NCBI GenBank assembly: GCA_013695295.1
Contig: JACDAS010000068.1
Coordinates: 1 to 8,249, forward strand
Reading direction: 5' to 3'
DNA from: Actinomycetota bacterium
Lineage (GTDB): Bacteria; Actinomycetota; Thermoleophilia; Gaiellales; Gaiellaceae
Length of the DNA stretch: 8,249 nt
Shown here: positions 1-5,985 of the stretch, in pieces
Numbering within the stretch: position 1 is the first letter of the stretch
Layout: every line of letters starts with the position of its first letter
The notes under the pieces: model-generated
What the model saw: only the letters and a program-made list of their open reading frames with translations
Told to the model about the DNA's origin: nothing
Databases searched by the model: none
Translations under genes and position numbers: made by a program

Positions 1-108
1 GGGATGCTCGCCGATCCGCTCCACGCTAGTGCCGCGCTCCGATCGGCACGGCCGTCACACCTAGGTTCCTCCTCTGATCGGCCGGCATGCCCGGGCTAGT
101 CTAGGAGC
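1..108. other. Upstream intergenic region before hemE
   Basis: No gene can be supported here. A + strand frame from ATG 4 stays open for 31 codons but looks like random reading of GC-rich DNA. On the - strand a strong Shine-Dalgarno match (AGGAGG, 73-68) sits 7 and 9 bases before two GTG codons. The first GTG is followed at once by TGA and the second reads only ten codons to a TAG. A further - strand GTG at 24-22 is open to the window edge, so a divergent gene could begin there, but eight codons are too few to judge. The right end of the region holds the hemE promoter candidate. Confidence 0.5.
74..102 (+). promoter_or_regulatory. Candidate hemE promoter (-10 TAGTCT)
   Basis: TAGTCT at 97-102 fits the actinobacterial -10 consensus TANNNT. 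A weak -35-like CTGATC lies at 74-79 with a 17-base spacer; it matches only 3 of 6 positions of TTGACA. Six bases separate the hexamer from GTG 109, so a transcript starting at the usual distance would begin at or next to that GTG. The same TAGTCT-N6-GTG layout occurs again at 8232-8246. The promoter is inferred from sequence only. Confidence 0.5.
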
Positions 109-1230
109 GTGGGTCTCTTCCCCACGCGCTCGTCCGGTCAGTTCAGACGGATCACGGGCAGTGCCCGTGATCCTGACGCGGGCATCGCAAGCGACGCCCT
201 AGAAGCCGTGCCCGCGCCGCTCCTTGTCCGCGCGGCCAGGCGCGAGCCGGTCGAGCGTACCCCGGCGTGGTTCATGCGCCAGGCCGGCCGCTCGCTGCCT
301 GAGTACCGCGAGATCAGGAAGCGCCACGGCCTCTTCGACGTGTGCCGCCAGCCGGAGCTCTGCGCGGAGGTGACGCTTCAGCCCGTTCGCCGCCACGATG
401 TCGACGCGGCGGTCATGTTCGCGGACATCATGCTCCCGGTGCTCGGGATGGGCGTCGACGTGCAGCTCGTCGAGAACGTCGGGCCGGTGGTCGAGCGGCC
501 GATCGAGACGGCCGCGGACATTCGGCGGCTCCTGACGCCCGAGCCCGAGGAGTCCGTGCCCTTCATCCTCGAGGCGGTGCGACTGACGCGCGCCGAGCTG
601 CGGGGAGATCAGGCGCTCGTCGGCTTCTGCGGCGGGCCGTTCACGGTGGCGGGCTACCTGATCGAGGGCAAGCCGTCGCGGGAGTTCCTGAAGGTGAAGA
701 CGATGATGTACCGGGAGCCCGTGGTCTGGCACGAGCTGATGGAGCGGCTCGCGAGCACGTTCGCCGCCTACGTCGCCGCCAAGGTGCGCGCTGGCGCGGA
801 CGTGATCCAGCTCTTCGATTCCTGGGTTGGGACGCTCTCGCCTGCGGACTACGAGGAGTTCGTCGAGCCCTATTCGAGGCGGATCCTGGCCGCGGTCGAG
901 GTACCGACGATCCACTTCGGCACCGGCACCGCGACCCTGCTCGATCGGCTTGCACGGGCGGGCGGAGACGTGATCGGCCTCGACTGGCGGATCCCGCTCG
1001 ACCGCGGCTGGGAGGAGGTGGGGCCCGAACGCGGCGTGCAGGGGAACCTCGATCCGGCCCTGCTCCTCGGGCCGTGGGAGCGCGTCGAGGCGGCTGCGCT
1101 CGACGTCCTGCGCCGCGCCGGCGGGCGGCCCGGGCACATCTTCAACCTCGGCCACGGCGTGCTCCCGGGCACCGATCCGGACGACCTCGGCCGCCTCGTC
1201 CGCCTCGTTCACGAGCAGACGGCCGCCTGA
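109..1230 (+). CDS. hemE: Uroporphyrinogen decarboxylase
   Basis: HemE removes four carboxyl groups from uroporphyrinogen III to give coproporphyrinogen III in cytosolic heme synthesis. The 373-residue reading carries the family landmarks: RQAGRSLPEY (57-66), FADIMLP with the substrate-binding Asp (D106), GFCGGPFTVAGYLIEG (172-187), FDSWVGTLSP (236-245), HFGTG (269-273), GLDWRIPL (290-297), QGNLDP (311-316) and NLGHGVLPGTDP (346-357, containing H349). Ser62 replaces the Tyr seen in many HemE proteins; from memory this is usual in actinobacterial HemE. The start is uncertain. GTG 109 suits a leaderless mRNA, but its 33 extra residues use unusual codons (10 of 33 end in A or T, against 3 of 33 in the next 33) and contain a palindrome. 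GTG 208 would give 340 residues, the usual family length, but has no good ribosome site. The stop overlaps the hemH start by 4 bases. Function is certain; the N-terminus is not. Confidence 0.95.
   Translation: MGLFPTRSSGQFRRITGSARDPDAGIASDALEAVPAPLLVRAARREPVERTPAWFMRQAGRSLPEYREIRKRHGLFDVCRQPELCAEVTLQPVRRHDVDAAVMFADIMLPVLGMGVDVQLVENVGPVVERPIETAADIRRLLTPEPEESVPFILEAVRLTRAELRGDQALVGFCGGPFTVAGYLIEGKPSREFLKVKTMMYREPVVWHELMERLASTFAAYVAAKVRAGADVIQLFDSWVGTLSPADYEEFVEPYSRRILAAVEVPTIHFGTGTATLLDRLARAGGDVIGLDWRIPLDRGWEEVGPERGVQGNLDPALLLGPWERVEAAALDVLRRAGGRPGHIFNLGHGVLPGTDPDDLGRLVRLVHEQTAA
149..173. promoter_or_regulatory. Perfect 25-bp palindrome, possible operator or leader hairpin
   Basis: The 12-base arm GGATCACGGGCA (149-160) is followed by one central G (161) and its exact reverse complement (162-173). 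It lies 47-71 bases after the candidate -10 and between the two possible hemE starts. As DNA it has the form of a site for a dimeric regulator; as RNA it would form a strong hairpin in the leader or earliest coding sequence. No T-run follows it, so it is not a canonical intrinsic terminator. Which regulator, if any, binds cannot be told from the sequence. Confidence 0.55.
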
Positions 1231-2111
1231 GCGACTCGGCGGTCATCCTGATGGCCTACGGCTCTCCGGAGCGGCTGGCCGACGTTCCCGCGTACTACGC
1301 CGACATCCGCGGCGGCCGGCCGATCCGCCCAGCGCTGCTCGCGGAGCTCGTGGAGCGCTACCGCGGACTCGGGATCGAGGACGGCTCGCCGCTGAACGCC
1401 GTCACGGAGGCGACGCGCGAGGCGCTCGAGGAGGACGTCCGACTCCCGGTCTTCACCGGGATGAAGCACTGGGCACCGAGGATCGCGGACGCTGTCGAGG
1501 CGGCGCTCGCCGGCGGTGCCCGGACGCTCGTCGGGCTCGTCCTGGCGCCCCACTACTCGCGTCTCTCGATCGCGGGCTACCGGAGCCAGCTCGAGGCCGC
1601 GCTCGCCGATCGCGCCGAGCTCCGCTTCGTCGAGAGCTGGCACGATCGCCCGGGCCTCGTCTCGTTCCTCGCCGACCGGGTCCGCGGCGCCGACGGCCAT
1701 GTCGTCTTCACCGCCCACAGCCTGCCGGCGCGAATCCTGGACGAGGGCGATCCCTACCAGGAGCAGCTGCTGGAGACCTCCGCCCTGATCGCGGAGCGCG
1801 CAGGGCTCCGCGAATGGTCGTTTTCCTACCAGAGCGAGTCGGAGACAGGCGAGCCCTGGCTCGGGCCGGACATTCTCGATCACCTGACCGATCTGAAGGG
1901 TCGGGGCGTCACCCGTGTGCTCGTCTGCCCGGTCGGCTTCGTCGCCGACCACCTGGAGATCCGCTGGGACCTGGACAACGAGGCGCGCCTGCGGGCGGCC
2001 GAGCTCGAGCTCGGCTTCGCGCGCATCGAGATGCCGAATGCGGACCCTCGCTTCGTCTCGATCCTCGGCAACCTCGTCCGCGAGATGCTTGCGCTACCGT
2101 CGAAGGCGTGA
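1227..2111 (+). CDS. cpfC (hemH): Ferrochelatase, coproporphyrin type
   Basis: This enzyme inserts iron into a porphyrin. In Gram-positive bacteria the substrate is usually coproporphyrin III, giving coproheme. From codon 1227 it has 294 residues, slightly short for the family. The N-terminus VILMAYGSP (6-14, Tyr11) with YYADIRGGRP (23-32) resembles the Bacillus subtilis enzyme, whose Tyr13 marks the coproporphyrin type. The catalytic His is H164 in FTAHSLP and the acidic metal-site residue is E244 in DHLEIRWD. Only one cysteine is present (C234), so the [2Fe-2S] cluster reported for the mycobacterial enzyme cannot form. The chosen start is CTG 1227, in a CTGA overlap with the hemE stop. The only nearby standard start, ATG 1251, would remove the first beta strand before AYGSP. 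Coproporphyrinogen oxidase and coproheme decarboxylase are not in the window. The frame is also open upstream inside hemE, but that part is a shadow. Confidence 0.93.
   Translation: MSDSAVILMAYGSPERLADVPAYYADIRGGRPIRPALLAELVERYRGLGIEDGSPLNAVTEATREALEEDVRLPVFTGMKHWAPRIADAVEAALAGGARTLVGLVLAPHYSRLSIAGYRSQLEAALADRAELRFVESWHDRPGLVSFLADRVRGADGHVVFTAHSLPARILDEGDPYQEQLLETSALIAERAGLREWSFSYQSESETGEPWLGPDILDHLTDLKGRGVTRVLVCPVGFVADHLEIRWDLDNEARLRAAELELGFARIEMPNADPRFVSILGNLVREMLALPSKA
2095..2100 (+). promoter_or_regulatory. Possible internal -10 (TACCGT) before the ABC gene
   Basis: TACCGT fits TANNNT and ends 7 bases before GTG 2108, inside the last codons of the ferrochelatase gene. No -35-like sequence is visible at 16-18 bases. 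A short purine stretch (GAAGG, 2102-2106) lies too close to the GTG to be a good ribosome site. The hexamer could be chance in coding sequence; it is listed because three other gene starts in the window show the same spacing. Confidence 0.3.
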
Positions 2112-3331
2112 GGCCCGGCGAGATCGCGATCGAGCGCGTCACGCGGCGGTTTCACGTGCGACCGAAGCAGAGCCGGACGCTCAAGGACCTGCTCGTGACG
2201 CGCGGGCGCCCACGCGGACAGGACGTGGTCGCGCTCGACGGGGTCTCCGCACACGTCGAGCCAGGTGAGGCGGTCGGCCTGATCGGCCGGAACGGGTCGG
2301 GAAAGACGACGCTCCTGCGCATCGTCGCCGGGATCATCAGGCCGAGTGCGGGGTCGGTCTCGGCCGGCGGGCGGATCGGGTCTTTGCTCGAGCTCGGCGC
2401 CGGCTTCCACCCGGAGTTCACGGGCCGCGAGAACGTGTACCTGAACGGCTCGATCCACGGGCTTTCCCGGCGCACCCTCACCGAGCGGATGGACGAGATC
2501 GTCGCCTTCGCGGAGCTGGAGCGATTCATCGACCTCCCCGTGCGCACGTACTCCTCCGGCATGTACATGCGGCTCGGGTTCGCGGTAGCCGCGCACCTCG
2601 AGGCCGACGTGCTCCTGCTCGACGAGGTCTTCGCGGTCGGTGACGAGGAGTTCCAGCGCAAGTGCTTCGGCAAGATCGCCGAGTTCAGGGGGCGCGGCGG
2701 GACGATCGTCTTCGTCTCTCACGACGCCTCCGCCGTCGAGCGCCTCTGCGAGCGCGCGATCCTGCTGCGGAGCGGCGCGGTCGAGCTCGACGGCTCGGCG
2801 CAGGACGCGATCGCCCGCTACCAGCGACTCCTGGCCGACGAGCGCGACCCCGCCGAGCGCGTGGCGGGCCTGCGGGAGTGGGGGAGCGGCGAGGTCAGAA
2901 TCCTCGAGGCGCGGCTCCAGGGAAGCGAGGGTGACGAGCGCCGTCAGTTTCTGTCCGGGGAGCCGCTCCGAGTCTCGCTCCACATCCGGGCCGACCGCGC
3001 GGTTTCAGCGCCCCGGCTCTCGTTCGAGCTCCGAGACGAGGCCGGGTTGCTGCTCGCCGCCGGGGCGCAGGACACCGCCGAGCTCGGATGGGAAGGGTCG
3101 GCCGGCGAGTGCCTCTACCGGTTCGACGTCCGGCAGCTCCCGCTCGCAGACGGCCGGTTCCACCTGCGCTTCGGGCTCCTCGACGCCTCGGGGGAGCACC
3201 TCTATCACTGGCTGGACGACGCGGTCGACTTCGTCGTCTACGCGGCCGAGGACACCCGCGGCCCCGTTCGGCTCCAGGGCGAGTGGTCGAGGGAGGAGAT
3301 CGCCGGCGCAGCACCAATGGGAACGCGATGA
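2108..3331 (+). CDS. Wzt-type ABC transporter ATPase with carbohydrate-binding C-terminal domain
   Basis: This 407-residue protein resembles the nucleotide-binding subunit of ABC-2 polysaccharide exporters (Wzt/TagH/RfbE group), which with a Wzm-type permease moves finished glycans across the cytoplasmic membrane. The ATPase domain spans about residues 1-240: Walker A GRNGSGKTT (60-68), the Wzt-typical signature YSSGMYMRLGFAVA (from 148), Walker B VLLLDE with D172 and E173, and H-loop His205. Residues of about 255-400, starting at REWGSGEV and including YHWLDD, form a Wzt_C-like beta-sandwich; in characterised Wzt proteins this domain recognises the glycan end. It has no membrane segments. 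GTG 2108 is chosen because it overlaps the ferrochelatase stop (GTGA) and the protein then begins at the expected distance before Walker A. The same frame is open upstream, which is shadow. No permease or glycosyltransferase gene is adjacent, so its partner must lie elsewhere or it acts differently. Confidence 0.9.
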   Translation: MRPGEIAIERVTRRFHVRPKQSRTLKDLLVTRGRPRGQDVVALDGVSAHVEPGEAVGLIGRNGSGKTTLLRIVAGIIRPSAGSVSAGGRIGSLLELGAGFHPEFTGRENVYLNGSIHGLSRRTLTERMDEIVAFAELERFIDLPVRTYSSGMYMRLGFAVAAHLEADVLLLDEVFAVGDEEFQRKCFGKIAEFRGRGGTIVFVSHDASAVERLCERAILLRSGAVELDGSAQDAIARYQRLLADERDPAERVAGLREWGSGEVRILEARLQGSEGDERRQFLSGEPLRVSLHIRADRAVSAPRLSFELRDEAGLLLAAGAQDTAELGWEGSAGECLYRFDVRQLPLADGRFHLRFGLLDASGEHLYHWLDDAVDFVVYAAEDTRGPVRLQGEWSREEIAGAAPMGTR

Positions 3332-3618
3332 CCTCTCGCTCGTGTCCCGACTGGCCGGCGCTGATGGAGCTCGCGCCGGACCTCCAGTTCAAGCACTACT
3401 CGATCCCCGAGGCGCAGCTCCCCGCGGAGGCCCTGATGCACCTGCCCCAGCTCCGCCTGGACGAGATCGAGATCTGCTGCGACCTCGAGCACAACGTCTT
3501 CAACCCGGACCACACCGACCCGGCGGTGGTCGAGGCGCTCCGCCAGACGCACTGGTACGACCTGCGGGAGTGGTCGACGACAGGGCCCGGGCGCGGCCTC
3601 CAGGCCCTGGACGGCTAG
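3328..3618 (+). CDS. Small conserved-looking protein of unknown function
   Basis: I do not recognise this 96-residue protein. It starts at ATG 3328 in an ATGA overlap with the ABC gene and ends at TAG 3618, the last gene before the terminator palindrome. The coupling and the non-random protein (few Arg/Ser/Pro runs, unlike shadow frames) support it as real. It is acidic, with no signal peptide or membrane segment. Notable parts are CPDWPALMELAPDLQFKHY (6-24), a Cys-Cys pair at 50-51 within IEICCDLEHNVFNPDHTDP, and HWYDLREW (75-82). The cysteines with H55 and H62 could bind a metal, but this is a guess. It might be a small partner of the ABC ATPase or of heme synthesis; only the operon position supports that. 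Confidence 0.75.
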   Translation: MTSRSCPDWPALMELAPDLQFKHYSIPEAQLPAEALMHLPQLRLDEIEICCDLEHNVFNPDHTDPAVVEALRQTHWYDLREWSTTGPGRGLQALDG

Positions 3619-3628
3619 CGGCGAGGCA

Positions 3629-3643
3629 CGGCCGAAAGGGCCG
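3629..3643. repeat. Small GC-rich hairpin after the left operon
   Basis: CGGCC (3629-3633) and GGCCG (3639-3643) can pair around a GAAAG loop, 11 bases after the stop of the small protein gene. The stem is short and no T-run follows, so it may only assist termination or 3'-end protection ahead of the larger palindrome. Confidence 0.3.
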
Positions 3644-3656
3644 GGTCCAGGCCGCA

Positions 3657-3704
3657 CTACCTCTGACACACCTCCGAGGTACCTCGGAGGTGTGTCAGAG
3701 GTAG
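3657..3704. terminator. Perfect 48-bp palindrome, likely bidirectional terminator
   Basis: The left arm (3657-3680, beginning CTACCTCTGACACACC) is followed directly by its exact reverse complement (3681-3704). The RNA from either strand would fold into about 22 base pairs closed by a GTAC tetraloop. It lies between convergent genes: 38 bases after the + strand TAG 3618 and 4 bases beyond the - strand TAG at 3711-3709. No T-run follows on either side, so it is not a classical rho-independent terminator, but T-less hairpin terminators are described in actinobacteria. The arms are less GC-rich than the surroundings. Confidence 0.75.
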
Positions 3705-3708
3705 CCGA

Positions 3709-5346
3709 CTACCGCCGCCGCCGGCCCAGTAGCTCCCCGAGCGTCCGCGTGTTGACGACGTCGCCGGCCGTCGCCCAGCCTCGGCGCGCGGTCGCCACGC
3801 CGAGCTGCATGTTCCCGAGCCCGCGCACCGAATGCGCGTCGGTCGAGACCACCAGCGGCACGCCCGCCTCGACCGCCAGGCGGACGTGGACGTCGCGGAG
3901 GTCGAGCCGGTCCGGCAGCCCGTTCACCTCGATCGCGATGCCGGCCGCGAGCGCCTGCTCGAAGACGGCCTCGAGGTCGAGGGCGTTCTCGGGCCGATGG
4001 TTGATGATCCGCCCCTTCGGGTGGCTGAGCGCCGAGACATGGGGATTCGCGAGCGCCTCCAGGACGCGCCGCGTCAGCTCCCGCCGGGGCATCCGCTGGC
4101 CCGCATGGACGCTCGCCTGCACCCAGTCGAGCTCGGCGAGGATCGAGTCGGGAAGGTCGAGCCGTCCGTCCGGGAGGATGTCGCACTCGACGCCGCGGAG
4201 GATGCGGAAAGGCGCCAGCTCCTCGTTCGCCTCGACGATCTCGTGCCCCTGGCGGCGGAGGTCCTCGGGACCCAGGCCCGGCACGACGCGCACGTTCGGC
4301 GTGTGGTCGCAGATCGCGAGGTACTCGTAGCCGAGCCCCCGCGCGGAAGCGCCCATCTCGAGCACGCTCGCCTTCCCGTCGGACCAGGCGGTGTGGCAGT
4401 GGAGGTCGCCCCGGACGTCCGCGAGCTCGAGCAAGCGCGGCGGCTGGCCGTCGAACGGAGCCTCCCGAAGCTCCGGAGGGCAAAATGGGAGCCCGAGGGC
4501 GCGGAAGACACCCTGCTCGTCGGCTGCGTCCGGAAGCGGCTCCAAGGCCTCGACGTACGCGGGCGAGCCGGTCGCGCGGAGGAGGGCCGTCCCGAACCGG
4601 TGAGGCTCTGCGACGACAAGCTCGACCGGGACCCCCTCCACGGTGACGCCGACCGCCTGCCGGCCCGACCGTTCCACCACCGACACGATCTGCGGCAGCG
4701 TCTCGAACCGTCGCAGCAGCGGCTCGGGGTCGGCCGCCGCGCAGACGACCGCGAACCTCTCCGAGGCATCCCGCCAGCGGCGCGGGTCTCCGGCCGGTTC
4801 GCCGCCGAGCGCCCTTGCCAGCTCCTCGACGAGCGTCCGCGCCCGACTCAGGAGCATTCCCCGGCGCGGACGTGTCGGCTCGGGGCTCTCGAGTGCCGCG
4901 AGGAGCTTCTGCTCGGTCTTCGGGCCGATCCCCGGCACGCTGCGAAGGCGCCCTGCCGCCGCCGCCTCACGGAGCTCGGCCGCGGTCCGGACGCCGAGCG
5001 CGCGCCCGATCTCGACTGCTCGCCTCGGCCCGAAGCCGAGGTAGCGCCCCAGCCCGACGAGCTCGGGCGAGACCGTGCGCTCGAGCTCCCGCAGCTCGGC
5101 GATCTCACCTGTCTCGACGAGCTCGCCGAGGCGGCTCGCGATCCCCGGCCCGACCCCCCGGAGCTCGGTCACGCGCCCCGCACGGACGAGCTCGGCGACA
5201 GGGGCGGGCGTCGCGCGGATCAACTCTGCGGCCCGCCGGTAGGCACGCGAGGTGTAGTGCTGCGCACCGGCAAGGTCGAGCAGGGCCGCGAGAGCCTCCA
5301 GCCGCTCCGCGATCGCCGGGTTTTCGAGGTGCTCCTGCTCCGCCAC
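3709..5346 (-). CDS. PolX-like protein with degenerate polymerase site and intact PHP domain
   Basis: This 545-residue protein has the order of bacterial family X DNA polymerases: N-terminal 8-kDa-like region, helix-hairpin-helix elements (LRGVGPGIASRLGELV, 62-77; SVPGIGPKTEQKLL, 136-149), a palm region (about 160-290) and a C-terminal PHP phosphoesterase (about 308-545). PHP metal ligands are all present: H316, H318, D323, D347/H348, E387, H414, H442, D503 and H505. In the palm, the stretch RRWRDASERFAV (189-200) aligns with the usual RRGRETVGDLDL; the two catalytic Asp become R197 and A199, and the third is E242 in VELVV. The segment between GSPAY (260-264) and ALGLPF (283-288) is about 20-25 residues shorter than in active PolX. 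I infer a nuclease or phosphoesterase without polymerase activity. GTG 5346 is the start; no good ribosome site is visible. The gene is divergent from cofC and converges on the left operon. Confidence 0.9.
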   Translation of the reverse strand: MAEQEHLENPAIAERLEALAALLDLAGAQHYTSRAYRRAAELIRATPAPVAELVRAGRVTELRGVGPGIASRLGELVETGEIAELRELERTVSPELVGLGRYLGFGPRRAVEIGRALGVRTAAELREAAAAGRLRSVPGIGPKTEQKLLAALESPEPTRPRRGMLLSRARTLVEELARALGGEPAGDPRRWRDASERFAVVCAAADPEPLLRRFETLPQIVSVVERSGRQAVGVTVEGVPVELVVAEPHRFGTALLRATGSPAYVEALEPLPDAADEQGVFRALGLPFCPPELREAPFDGQPPRLLELADVRGDLHCHTAWSDGKASVLEMGASARGLGYEYLAICDHTPNVRVVPGLGPEDLRRQGHEIVEANEELAPFRILRGVECDILPDGRLDLPDSILAELDWVQASVHAGQRMPRRELTRRVLEALANPHVSALSHPKGRIINHRPENALDLEAVFEQALAAGIAIEVNGLPDRLDLRDVHVRLAVEAGVPLVVSTDAHSVRGLGNMQLGVATARRGWATAGDVVNTRTLGELLGRRRR

Positions 5347-5367
5347 CTGAGCGGTAGTGTCCCAGCG
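5347..5367. promoter_or_regulatory. 21-bp divergent start region with cofC -10 (TAGTGT)
   Basis: Only 21 bases separate GTG 5346 (- strand) from ATG 5368 (+ strand). TAGTGT at 5355-5360 fits TANNNT and ends 7 bases before the cofC ATG, as expected for a leaderless cofC mRNA. No convincing -35 is visible upstream; any -35 contact would fall inside the PolX-like gene. For the - strand no TANNNT lies at the matching distance, so that gene's promoter is not identified and must overlap cofC. Confidence 0.5.
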
Positions 5368-5985
5368 ATGGCGTCGATCGTCGTCCCGTTCAGGAGTCCC
5401 GACGCCAAGCGCCGACTCGCCCCGCTCGGCGGCGACGTTCGGGCCGAGCTGGCCCTCGCGATGCTCGGAGACGTGCTCGCGGCGGCGGTCGCCGTGGCTC
5501 CGACGACCCTCGTCACCTCGGCAAGCGCCGTGGCCGCCCGGAGTCTCGCGACCTCCCTGGGCGCCGCGGTGCTGACCGAGCCCCGCGGAGGCCAGGGCGC
5601 CGCCGTGACAGCCGCGCTCGCGGCCGTCCCCGAGGAGCCCCTCCTCGTCCTGAACGCGGATGTCCCCTCCGTCCAGCCGCGCGACCTACTCGCGCTCCTC
5701 GGCGCGATTCCGCCCGGCGGGGTCGCGCTGGTCGCGGCCCTCGACGGGACGACCAACGCGCTCGCGCTCGCGTCGCCACGGCTGTTCGAGCCCTTGTACG
5801 GGCCAGGGAGCGCGGCGCGATTCCTCCACCACGCCGAGCAGGCCGGCCTCCAGGCGGGCGTGTCGCGGATCCCGAGCCTCCAGGACGACGTCGACACGGT
5901 CGAGGACCTGGAGCGGCTCGGGAGCTCGGCGGGCCCGCGGACGCTGGCGGCGCTCGGCGCGCTCCGAGTCGCCACCGCCTCGTGA
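5368..5985 (+). CDS. cofC (fbiD): Phospholactate/phosphoenolpyruvate guanylyltransferase (F420 synthesis)
   Basis: CofC/FbiD uses GTP to activate a three-carbon phosphoacid (2-phospholactate in archaea, phosphoenolpyruvate in mycobacteria) for transfer to Fo. The 205-residue protein is a small nucleotidyltransferase of the usual length. It shows the N-terminal motif IVVPFRSPDAKRRLAPL (4-20, K14 and R15), LVLNADVP (93-100, D98), the family pattern DGTTNALAL (126-134) followed by YGPGSAARFL (144-153), and LQDDVDTVEDL (171-181). ATG 5368 is chosen because the motif begins three residues later and the -10 hexamer lies just before it; the longer upstream frame is antisense to the PolX-like gene. 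The stop overlaps the cofD GTG (GTGA). The substrate cannot be told from sequence; phosphoenolpyruvate is likely if this is an actinobacterium. Confidence 0.92.
   Translation: MASIVVPFRSPDAKRRLAPLGGDVRAELALAMLGDVLAAAVAVAPTTLVTSASAVAARSLATSLGAAVLTEPRGGQGAAVTAALAAVPEEPLLVLNADVPSVQPRDLLALLGAIPPGGVALVAALDGTTNALALASPRLFEPLYGPGSAARFLHHAEQAGLQAGVSRIPSLQDDVDTVEDLERLGSSAGPRTLAALGALRVATAS

Noticed and set aside
1..73. Divergent - strand gene with AGGAGG ribosome site at 73-68
   Set aside because: The GTG codons at the right distance hit TGA at once or TAG after ten codons; a later GTG at 24 has only eight codons before the edge.
149..173. The hemE palindrome as an intrinsic terminator
   Set aside because: No T-run follows and it lies just after a promoter candidate at the beginning of the operon.
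199..1212. Long - strand open frame opposite hemE
   Set aside because: It mirrors hemE, has a composition typical of antisense reading in GC-rich DNA, and shows no family motif.
342..1226. HemE-HemH fusion suggested by the continuous + strand frame across the junction
   Set aside because: The frame upstream of 1227 is out of register with hemE and reads as an Arg/Ala-rich shadow; hemE has its own stop at 1228-1230.
3599..3611. Short inverted repeat TCCAGG-C-CCTGGA
   Set aside because: It lies within the end of the small protein gene and is short enough to be chance in GC-rich coding sequence.
3832..5367. Long + strand open frame running into cofC
   Set aside because: This part is antisense to the well-supported PolX-like gene; only the section from ATG 5368 carries CofC motifs.
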